DNA of 64,000 nt from positions 2,719,735-2,783,734 of the forward strand of contig SSNP01000041.1 in NCBI GenBank assembly GCA_006937955.1, read 5' to 3'. The position numbers and the translations under genes were made by a program. This DNA comes from Pachypanchax playfairii (lineage: Eukaryota > Chordata > Actinopteri > Cyprinodontiformes > Aplocheilidae). This document shows positions 37,601 to 47,200 of this stretch, piece after piece. Every line of letters begins with the position of its first letter. Within the stretch, counting starts at the first letter, position 1. The notes below the pieces were generated by a model, which saw nothing but the letters and a program-made list of their open reading frames with translations, made no database searches and was not told the origin of the DNA.

Positions 37601-37855
37601 GAGATATTGATTGTAGATGTGTAACTTTTTAAAATTAAACTATATGTATTTGTTTCATGTCTCTTCCTACAGGACCGGCCAGCCATGCAGCTTTATCAGC
37701 CAGGAGCGCGCAACAGGAAACGCATGAGTTCAGCCAGTAAAGGCTTTGACTGCATCCCTGTGGGCCACTCACCTGAATGCAGGGCAGAACATTGTTATGA
37801 GGTTGTTACTATGACAACAGACAGAGTATTTGAAAAAAATAAAGAGGAACAGTGA
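31662..37855 (+). CDS. upf3a: UPF3A, nonsense-mediated mRNA decay factor
   Basis: Ten coding exons give 485 aa: 31662-31802, 32225-32331, 32412-32518, 32740-32838, 32932-33042, 33155-33210, 33279-33437, 33536-33669, 34503-34863, 37673-37855. The MRSEKDQM start matches human UPF3A. Exons 2-4 encode the RRM-like, UPF2-binding domain (VVIRRLPPNLSKDQLEEQL; FFPADQSLYPHLFSRAYINF; EYPAVVEFAPFQKISKKKL). Exon 7 is a charged helix of RREEER type. The last exon carries the exon-junction-complex-binding motif DRPAMQLYQPGARNR. Upf3 proteins link the exon junction complex to UPF2/UPF1; UPF3A is a weak activator or antagonist depending on context. Exon 9 has a second acceptor at 34572 that would give 462 aa. 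Exon 4 is 99 nt and can be skipped in frame. Position beside cdc16 and the N-terminus favour UPF3A over UPF3B. Confidence 0.95.
33886..34381. mobile_element. TTAA-flanked MITE in upf3a intron 8
   Basis: The perfect inverted termini AGCAGAACTAAGTAAGTTTT (33890-33909 and its complement ending 34377) are each bordered by TTAA (33886-33889, 34378-34381). The 488-bp body has no transposase and includes a G-rich tract (34237-34310) with GGCGGCGGCGGGG runs. TTAA duplication is typical of the piggyBac superfamily, but the terminal bases are not the usual CCC, so the class is uncertain. The identical termini imply a fairly recent insertion or strong constraint. Confidence 0.9.
34501..34572 (+). promoter_or_regulatory. 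Two in-frame acceptor sites for upf3a exon 9
   Basis: TTTTAG ends at 34502 and ACTAG at 34571. Both leave one G to complete the codon opened by exon 8, and the 69 nt between them are open (EENKPKLWKLHDKSC...). Either site therefore gives an in-frame product, with a 23-residue difference. The upstream site has the better T-run before it. Which is used cannot be decided from the sequence. Confidence 0.6.
35470..35794 (-). pseudogene. Tc1/mariner transposase N-terminal relic
   Basis: On the minus strand 35794-35609 encodes a helix-turn-helix segment typical of fish Tc1 transposases: LKIPPSTMNIIIKRFRESG, then LNTRDLWALRQHWIKNR. A frame change near 35605 leads to a further fragment, EHFQISQSVTTVYRLILKH, down to about 35470. 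The DDE catalytic region and terminal repeats are absent. It is a dead fragment in upf3a intron 9. Confidence 0.8.
36058..37029. mobile_element. Non-autonomous hAT element with perfect 8-bp TSD
   Basis: The 956-bp element (36066-37021) has perfect 15-bp terminal inverted repeats, CAGGGGTGCACATAA. The identical direct repeat TTTATAGC lies outside each end (36058-36065 and 37022-37029). An 8-bp duplication and CAGGGG ends are diagnostic of the hAT superfamily. No transposase frame is present. It lies in upf3a intron 9, about 650 bp before exon 10. The intact duplication suggests a relatively young insertion. Confidence 0.95.
37228..37305. repeat. Degraded short interspersed repeat
   Basis: CTTTTATTTATAAAGCGCC followed by CCACTTTACAGAAAAATC is a weak relative of the ATTTGTATAGC repeat at 21688-21790. 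Confidence 0.4.
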
Positions 37856-40770
37856 GTTTACTGGATGAAATGAGGAAATAAAGATGAAAAAAGAAGTTCT
37901 TTCACATGGTGGAACTGAAATAGTAAATAATTATTATTTGCCACCTGATATGTAGCTTTCAGCCTACTCCACACCTGATATTGCCTGCTGTCTTGCACTC
38001 TGGTCTGATTTTTGTTGTGTGAATTTTGCATCAGGTAACAATTTACTGTTGAAACTTTAACCTTATCTTCTGCATGACAAGTTCTAAGTTTTTGTATAGT
38101 TTGCTAAACCTGTTTGTCTTTACTGATTTACTTATAGGTTTTTATCAAAACTAAAGATAATGTAGATGGAAGTTACAGACAAATTATACGAAACATTTAA
38201 GGAAAAAAATGTGCATATAGGTGAGAAGACAACAACAAATAACAACAAACAAAAGTACAAATTTTTGTATGAAAATATTTTAGTTATGTGAGATTTATTT
38301 TTTGGTTTGTATGTGGTCTGATCTAAGAACAAATTAGGACAACAGTTGGTGTCCTTATTGACCGTGTGAATTGGTTTTCTGGTTTTCTGTTTGTTCCATA
38401 TACATTCAGTAAACTAGTTTTACGAGCCTTCTGGCAATTTTGCAATTTGCTCAACATTTATCTGTAAAAATGTAATTTTTGTGTTTCTATTTTTCCCTTT
38501 AAAATATGAGACATAAATCTGATAAAATAGATTGAGCTGTGTTTCACTAATTGAGGATGTTCTCTGGGTGTGGCAGCATTCATTTCAAAACTGCCTCTAA
38601 TGCACAACACCTTACAGATATGAGTCAGTTACAGTTAGGAAGATTAAACTTCTAATTCAGCTGTTTTGTATGTGATGCTGGAAATGAATGAAGTTAGATT
38701 ACTGTTCAGATGAAATGTGGTGATATCGGGGGTTTTCAGGAGGCATGTTTTTGCAGATTGTTCTTTTAGTTTTACTTTCTCTAGATTTTTGAATTTTTTC
38801 AGAAGAAGTACAAAGGCAGCGTCTGAAGCACTTTCACCTCGATAAAGCAGAACTATTAGAATCAACAGGAAGCCAGCAGCTGAAGTCGTTAACTCAGTGT
38901 TTTAGTCCTGTAAAATTGGGGAAATCTCGCATTTACACTTAATTTTAAAAGACAGTTTTCTCATAGCACTGTTATAGACCAAAAAAAAAAAAGTTTTATA
39001 GACTTTTTTGTTGTTTATTTCAGGTGTGAGCTGTAGGACGTAGTGGATGTCTCACACCTTGTGTTTTGCTTTTGAAAACATCGTAGTTAATCTTTTGTGA
39101 TGTAAGTTCTGGGAATTTTTTGATGGTCATATCTGTGATGAAAATGAAACCAACATGGTGGGATTTATCGAGAACTCAGATTTGTATCGTTTAGCCTTGG
39201 TTACACTGTGATTTATTATAAACTCTGTGGCTCTCAGTTACAATAACATTTTGTACAGGACAGTTTAAAAACTGTAGAAAGATTGTTGGGTAGAAAAAAA
39301 AAGTAACTCTGATATAAGGGAGAGAAAGACGAGTAAATGTGAAAGGGATCCGTTGCTATGTGGGTGCGTACGGCTGAGGGATGGATTGGGGGCAGGGGGG
39401 GGTAACTATAAGATCTGACACTGCCCTAACAGTCATTTCCAAGACCAACTCACACGTGTTCGTTTCTACAGTTGGTAAGATGGAGGTTGTCACATGGTGC
39501 ATTTCCTCCCTCTGGCACTGTAATGTATTCAGACCCCATTTCCTCACGTTCCTCAGTCACAATATCTGCACTCTATCTACAACCGACATACATGTGCCAT
39601 CTGGAGTTTCTGCCTCAGGTGGTAAGTTTTCAACAACACATCCACATTTTCAACCTTATTTTTGAGGATTTTCACTACTTATACTGCTTTTATGGATTGT
39701 TTGGATAACACATTCTTAGTTTATGAATTAACAATATTATTAGATAGTTTTCATGGTTTTTTATGTCCTTTATATAATCAGTGGATCCTACTCAGTAAAC
39801 ATTTTTGTTACTAAAGACTCATTTATGAATACATTGAAACAAAAAGGAGGCAATTATCATAAATTGCCTTTTTTGACACTATAAAAACAAACAGGACACT
39901 GTGATAAATTCAACAAAACTTCCTTTCATCCAAAGTGAATTATTGTTCATTGTCTAAATATAGATGTATATCATAATGGTATAAGATATTGTGTGTCACA
40001 TTATAATAATACAACATAAATTATAAGAAGAATTAGAAAGTTAATAAGAAACTCAACTGTTTTTACAGGTTTTTGTAATGTTGCAACGCCTTCAATGTCT
40101 TAGTAACACGGTAGTTTCCAGTGCTTAAGAATACATAAACGGTTTATGAGTCAAGTTTCTGCTTATTTGACTCACTGGTTTAGTCTATCAAGACTCTGTT
40201 CCATTACTAAAACTACAGCCACCACAGGTGCTGGTAATTTTACCTAATTGGATTCTTTGGACTTAAACTGTTTTGCAAATTTTGGGTTTCGTATGACAGT
40301 TAACGGGTTGTTGATGATAACGACTCACAGGCTCGATTCTCTTCTCCAACAATTTAAAATTTTGCAGCTTCACAGCTGGCACCTAACATTTGCATACTAC
40401 ACCACAAATCAAACTACTCCCTTTCCTGTGTGAAAACTCCACGCTTTTATATGGGCAAACATCAACATAGGTGTAGAGAGTCCCCAGAAAGATTCCATTT
40501 TACTTTCACACCTTGACAAGAAAGTGTAGAGATTGCACGCAACATAACTGACAAGATCTTGCACCTCTTGTTTAGAATTTATTACTTCCTTACAGTGTTT
40601 TTCTGCTGTTACATTTAGAGACTGAAAAAGATTATGCAATCCAAAAAAAAAGAAAAATAGCATTTCTTTGTTTTACTTTTTTTGACAATTGAAATAATCT
40701 TTTGGAAATAAAAAAAAAACTTGTGTTTAACTTTGTTTTACAGGTAACAAGAAGCCCTTTAAATCCAGTC
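37856..40770. other. upf3a 3'UTR, intergenic DNA and p2ry8 upstream region
   Basis: AATAAA at 37877-37882 is very close to the upf3a stop and is a candidate polyadenylation signal. Further downstream only AT-rich DNA is seen. A splice acceptor (TTTTACAG, ending 40743) just before the p2ry8 start codon suggests at least one untranslated upstream exon, which I could not locate. Open frames at 39381-39708 have no recognisable product. Confidence 0.5.
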
Positions 40771-42687
40771 ATGATGGGGAATTCAAGCAAGATCCCGCTC
40801 GACAATCACACACTCATGTTTTTTCAGAATATGAATGCCAGCGTTGCCATTTCTGTTATTTACATGTTTGTCACAGCCATTAACTTGGCAGGAAACGGCT
40901 TGTCAATGTGGTTGCTCCTCTTCCGTACTTCTCCAAAGACCCCTTCCATCATCTTCATGATTAACCTCACCCTAACTGACTTGGCTCTTGGCACTGCCCT
41001 ACCCTTTCAGATCTCCTACCAGCTCCATGGATACAACTGGACTCTGGGGTCCAACATGTGCAGGTAGTCATAGTGAAAAGGACTTATAAAACTTCTAGGA
41101 CATTAAGCTCACTTCAAACATACAGGCTGTTGTGTCTATTACTTGCTAAATCTGGATTTAAAAAGAAAATTAAATTAAGAACAAATATTTGTTAACTAGC
41201 TTGAGCTTTAATTTGACTGAACTTAATCATTGCTTGAAGCAACAAATCTGTTGGCCCCAAAATTAAAGTGAGTAAAGACAAAATGCAGGTTTTTAATTGA
41301 TGAAACCAGCCTGGCTCTTTGTGAAAAAGTAATTGCCCCTTAAACCGAACAAGTTATGCTGCTTGTCAGTAACTGCAGCAGTCAAACTTTTGGGATAACT
41401 GTAATGATTCTTAAGCCTCATTGGAGGTTTTAGGAGCTTGAACACCCCGTTTATGGTCTTGGAGAGGCAACACAACCAGACTCATCCCAGATTGTGTGTA
41501 AGTCTCTTCAAAACCATGATTTTGTTTTTCGTTTTGTTTGAGCCTTTTAGAGGTGGACCTGCTCTTGAGCTCCAAATTGTTAACCAGAACTTCACAAACT
41601 GGTGGCAGAAGTAATGGTTCCTTCAGTCACAGCTGGAGTCCTAATTCTGAAGCAGCAAAGCAGCCCCAGACTCTCCCAAAGCCTTAGACATGTCTATCTC
41701 ACCCTTTTTAGACTAACAGATGTTTGCCTGTTTTAAATAGGGACAATTATTGTTATTCCATGGAACCAGGTTGGTTTGGATAGTCTTTTTCCTTAATACA
41801 TCTTTTAAAAGCTTAATTTTGTATTTACTCAGGCTAACTTTGATATTAAAATGTGTTTAATAATTTGAAACGATTGAGTGTGACAAAAAGCAAAACATAA
41901 ACAGAAGAAATCTGTAATCTTTTCACAGCTCTGTATATTTGCTTTAATCAGTAATTAAATGCAAATCCTTCCCTGTGTCTCCACTTACAGCTTCCTGACC
42001 CTGGTTTTCTACACTAATATGTACTGTTCTATCCTGACCATGATGGCCATTGGTATCGATCGCTACCTGGGCATTGTCAAGCCCATGGCATTTAGAAAGA
42101 ACAAGCGGAGGAAGTCTGTTGCTGTCATCAGCTGCCTTCTTATGTGGAGTTTGGTGCTGAGTATCCTGTATCCACTCATGACCACAGATCTGACCTATGA
42201 AGTTACTGAGCTTAAAATCACCACATGCTTTGACGTCCTGAAGAAAGCTATGCTCCCATCAGTGGCGGCTTGGGCAACCTTTCTTTTCAGTATGGTGTTT
42301 GTCCTTTTCCTCTTCCCTTTCTGTGTGACAATATTCTGTTACATCAGTGTCATACGCAAGCTGGCCAGCGATTCCAAGACAACCCAGAAAAAGAGGGCTA
42401 TACGTCTAGCTGTTGTTGTTCTTCTAGTCTTTGTGATCTGCTTTGCTCCAAACAACATCCTGTTGTTGCTTCACAGTGTGCTGAGACTCTTCTATGACAA
42501 GTCTTTGTACCTGGCCTACAAACTCTCTCTGTGCTTCAGCTGTCTGAACAGCTGTCTGGATCCGTTTATTTACTACTTTGCTTGTAAAGATTTCAGAATG
42601 AAGTTGAAAGAAATAATGAATATGCAGAGTCTAAGTAGTGGAGACTCAATGAAGATGGAGAACAAGGAGACTTTGTACTCTGGATAA
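40771..42687 (+). CDS. p2ry8: P2Y receptor family member 8 (class A GPCR)
   Basis: Exons 40771-41063 and 41991-42687 give 329 aa (328 from the second ATG at 40774). Seven membrane segments are visible, with three N-glycosylation sites in the N-terminus (NSS, NHT, NAS). TM1 has the GN motif, TM2 the LTLTDLALG motif with its Asp, TM3 ends IDRYLG, TM6 reads FVICFAPNN and TM7 has DPFIYYF. The second extracellular loop ITCFDVLKKAMLPSVAAWA is strikingly P2RY8-like. In mammals P2RY8 couples to G-alpha-13, senses S-geranylgeranyl-glutathione and confines germinal-centre B cells. The cytoplasmic tail is shorter than the human one (total 359 aa). The intron falls directly after the conserved TM3 Cys, splitting a Ser codon, whereas the human coding region is, as I recall, one exon. 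Adjacent asmtl supports orthology. Confidence 0.9.
41310..41936. mobile_element. DNA-transposon-derived repeat filling p2ry8 intron
   Basis: The stretch begins near TTTGTGAAAAAGTAATTGCC and ends near GTAATCTTTTCACAG, which form an imperfect inverted pair. The interior (GTTGGTTTGGATAGTC, TTGTATTTACTCAGGC, GAGTGTGACAAAAAGC) matches a repeat I recognise as frequent in teleost and other vertebrate genomes. There is no coding capacity. It makes up about two thirds of the 927-bp intron. Confidence 0.65.
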
Positions 42688-43063
42688 TGAGATAACAAAC
42701 TGTCCTGGTATCTTTTCAAACTACAACCACCCCAGAAGACAAAGAGAGGTAAAAGACTTTAGAAAGGAAGTATGTGGTGCATACAGAAAGTGTGTTGAAC
42801 TCTTACAACACATTTCCTTTGTACTATTTCAAAATCATTAACATGACTCTTCATTTGAGTCATAATCTTATGGAAAACATTTCTGAGCCACTGCCACAAA
42901 AAATGATTGTTGCATTTAGATTCTACTTTTGTAAAAAAAAAAAAAAAAAAATTCGTTGTATATTTTAATCTTTTCACAAAAACACCACACGGTTATTTTT
43001 TAAACAAAAAATGTAGCAAGAACAGCAGAGAATTAATGTAAGCAAAATGTGCTATGCTAGCTT

Positions 43064-43069
43064 AATAAA
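43064..43069 (+). terminator. AATAAA polyadenylation signal, p2ry8
   Basis: A canonical signal about 380 bases after the stop. A second candidate, ATTAAA, lies at 43170-43175. Confidence 0.6.
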
Positions 43070-43269
43070 CCCAGCTAGTTTTTTTTTTTTTCTAGTAATT
43101 ATGTACACATTTGTAAATATGTTTGTTTTTATAAGCATTTCGATGTGATTTTTGTTGTGTTATGTCTTAATTAAAGTGTGTTTGATACATAGATTTGTAA
43201 GTTCTCTTTTGTGTTAAAGTACAATCAGTTACTAAAGTAACTTAATCTGTGGTACTTTGTTATTGTTAA

Positions 43270-43389
43270 GCCTTGCGCGTTCGCTGTTACGTACGTAAAG
43301 TAGCTCCGCCCTTTTCCTGAAACGTCATCGCGTACCTTACGTTACGCATGGGCATATTCAGCTCTGCCTTGGTTTCCTGGCTTGTGCAG
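43270..43389 (+). promoter_or_regulatory. Probable asmtl promoter and untranslated first exon
   Basis: The block is CpG-rich compared with its surroundings, with a GC-box-like CTCCGCCC and a CRE-like ACGTCAT. It ends in TTGTGCAG followed by the donor GTAAGT at 43390. An acceptor TTCAG ends at 44231, 23 bases before the asmtl start codon, so an untranslated exon spliced to the start-codon exon is likely. Transcription start not determined. Confidence 0.55.
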
Positions 43390-44254
43390 GTAAGTCATGC
43401 AACTACATTCAACCAGTTAATATAATGTCAAAACACATGTTTAACCGATTCTACCGAACCGAGTCCAATTTTTGTGGTGAGCTCGTGAACAAAATGTGTC
43501 CGTTCGAAGCTGTTTTAGCTCGCGCAATGCGTCATACAAAGCCGTGAAATTTCTGCTAACCAAGTTTTTCACGTGAACCAGAACAAGAATTGCGAAGTTT
43601 GTAAATGTTCCTCTTGTGGTTGTTAAAGTGCTACTTTTTAGGACGCCTTCACTGAAGGCCCTTCAGCTTTCATTCCTAAAAAAATACGCTTCAAGCATAG
43701 CTTTCAAAACTTTAACCACGTACGTAAATCCTGCTGAAATCATATTCTAGGAAAATTCTCATCCGAATTCTGGTTTATTTTTTCAATATATTTTTATACG
43801 CATTTAACTGCTCGTGCGCTGCAGAAAATGCTCTTACCTGAAGCGAAGTGGGCGGAGTCAGTCCATCACTTTACCTGACACACTGTCTTCATTCAGTGAC
43901 CTCAAAATGTCACATTCAGTTTTTTACTACTTGTAGTAAAACAGTATTTACAGTATTACATTTTCAGTTAGTGCAGAGAAAATAGGAGACATTTTGCACG
44001 TGACCTTTTTGGGTTTTTGGTTAATGTGGGAGAAAAATCATTAATAGAATAATTCATTAAAAAAGTAACATGTTTTTTCATTTGAGAAATGACTGTGGTC
44101 AATTTGAATTCATTAGATGAGCAGGTTTAGAGTTAATAGTTAATAATTCCTCTGTGAGCAGATAAAGTCACCTGATTATCCTGTTGAATGAAATTAGGTC
44201 ACAGCTGTAATGTTTAACCGTTCACCTTCAGGTCAGATTCACTCAAAGGCCAAC

Positions 44255-47200
44255 ATGGTGCTGAACCCTGTCATTTCCAAACTTGCTGGTAAGCTGGTGG
44301 TGCTGGCCAGTGCTTCTCCTAGAAGACTGGAGATACTCCGAAATGCGGTATGTGATTTTCAGATTAAACCCTTGGATTCACAGCAGGTTGAATGCAACAC
44401 ATGCAGTATCACTGTTAGTATTAGTTTACTTACAACATCACCCTGTTGCTTGACTCTGCCCTATAGGGGTTTACACCCCTATAGGGATATACCTTAGGTA
44501 TACACATAGTATAAGTACTCCTCTAGAATATACCCTTTAATCTATTAATGCATTTTATTATGTCATTATTTAAAGTTTGATTATGTTTGATGAACAACTA
44601 AAACAAAGTCATCATAAAACAAAAATAAAACTAATTTCAAGACGAAATCAAGAAATAGAAACAAATCTAACAGTAAATAAATAATTAATAATGTGACGCA
44701 TACACTTCTTGGGTGGTGTTGACATGTTTATTCCAATTGGAGTAAGTCTCATGCTTATTTGACCTTTCGCCAGCCACTTCCCAAAAACGGATATTGTCCA
44801 ATATCACACATCATAGCAACCGTTACTTTGCGAGTAGTTCCAGCAAACACTGATTCCAAGCAGGACAGTCCCATGTTATTTGTTAATCGGACACTGGATA
44901 TCCTGATAGATTATCTGGAGGTTCTTTTCATTCCCAAAGCCGAAAACACAACGTGAGCGGTGCCTACAATGGATTAAACAGTGTGGACGGCCCCCAATTC
45001 AGTTAAATGAGTTGGGAAATTACGAAGCGTAAATACATCTGCTCAAAGGTAAGGCTAACCGCAAACTACTAGACTACTGTTGTCTAGATCTACTAACTGG
45101 AGGCAAGAACACAAATCAGACCAAAGTTATGAATACCATGGATATCATTACCAGATTGTTAACCTACTCTCTAAACTAAGTTTAACGAGCCTTTTAGCTT
45201 TAGCCAACATTAGTTAACTTGTGAGTTGCTGTTGGATGTTGTTGTGTTGTGTGTAGTGTCGACTATTTTATTTTTCTTCAGTTTACAACAAAGTCAAACA
45301 TGTAGCACCCCAACAAGCAACTTTAAATAATATTGTTTTTATCTTTCATGAAGCGTTTCATGAACGGAAAACTTACCTCTGAGATTTAGCTTGAGACCGG
45401 CTGGTGTTAGCATTAGCCTTGATAGTGGTCATATCTCCTTCATTGCGTGTCTTTTTATTCTGAATATATCCTTCCCCTATATACTGTAACCCCTTCTGCC
45501 TCGATCTGGAGTATATCGCAAAAGTATTGCTCCAAATAAAGTTCACTGTCTGAAGAAAAGTCCCACATGAGCGCATTTCTTGTGAAACAGTCACTGAAAG
45601 CACAGTTATTCCAGTTTGTTGGATGTCCAACAAGGATGTGTGCAGCCCACACAAACATAAATTTACCATTTTTGTGATATTTAAACGCAATCCCACTGAA
45701 AGCTCGTTGATTTCTTCCAACAAGATCTAGCTTCGCTGGATGGGTTGGCGGGCGTAGCAACAGTAACTAAGGGGGCGGGGCTTGGCGAAATGTCAATTAG
45801 GATTTTGGAGTAGTTTCCAAGTATCAGAGGTGGAAAAACAGCAGCATGTGTTTGAATCAATGTTGTGGCTAATTCAAATAGAGTCATGTCAGTCTGAGTG
45901 AAACTGAAACCATCATTTTGTTTTTAATGTGGGCTCTTTTGTCACATGTCAGGGTCTGCGTTTTGAAGTGGTCCCGTCTTGGTTTAAAGAAACCCTCAAT
46001 AAGGGACTTTTCAAAGCTCCTCATGAGTATGCGGTTGAGACAGCCAAGCAGAAAGCCCTGGAGGTTGCCAGGAGGATGCCATTTGTAAGTTTGACATTTT
46101 TCTTAATAATGAATGGAATTATCCAATTCATCAACATGTTATTGTGTTTTAGAAACACCTGAAAACTCCAGACATGGTAATTGGAGCAGATACGATTGTG
46201 GTAAGGAACACATTGAGGAGTTCACATACAGCATGTCGTTGAACATTTTTGAATGTAGTTGATTCATTTGTGCTTGTGGGTTGAATCTGCGCAGACTGTA
46301 GACGGCATGATTCTGGAGAAGCCAGTGGATAAACATGATGCCTACAGGATGCTGTCAAGGTCAGCCGCAGATGCAAAATTTAAAAATGAACATTTCAATC
46401 AGTTACACGGATATTTATTATTATTAAACATTATTAACGTAATTGTTTTTCTTCTTCGATTGAAATATTTGTCTTTCAGCCTGAGTGGCAAAGAGCACAG
46501 CGTCTTTACTGGTGTCGCTATCGTCCTCTGTCATGAGAAAGAGAGTAAGTTACAGATCATTAGTGCTTTTTGTATTTGTTGTAAATGAATGGTAAAGTTC
46601 TTTAAAGTAAAAAGTTTCCTTGTACTGGAATCTGTAAGTTCTCCTAAGAGATTTAAAAAAGACAACTGGGCTTCTTTTTTCTGTTAAGTTTTCTATCAAA
46701 AATAGTTCCAAAGGAAAAGTACACAGATTTGCCAGATGCAGCGTTTGTGTCACACGTCGCACTTCGTTCCTGAACGTTCCCCTTTCCCCCAGATGAAGAA
46801 GTGGATTACCAGTTGATAGACTTCTATGAAGAAACAAAGGTGAAGTTTGCTGATCTCTCAGAAGATATGCTGTGGGAGTACATCAATAGCGGTGAACCAA
46901 TGTGAGTAAGAAAAAAATGTGAACTTTGGGATTCACCATGTAATAACTATTGATCCTTTGTAGTAACTTTGACCAGCAGTCGATCAGTGAACATATTTAA
47001 CTGTGACTCACATGAACCTTTTGGTTTTTGGACTTTGATCTCTGAAATGTGTTCACTTTGTTCCATTTGGTATGTGATAAATTTAGACTCGGGTCGGCAA
47101 GAGTTTGTTTAAGAATGACTTGTTCTTGCAGATCCAACAGTTTGTGGTTTGTCAGATAGACTCTGTCTCTGTGTGTGTGTGTTAGGGACAAAGCTGGAGG

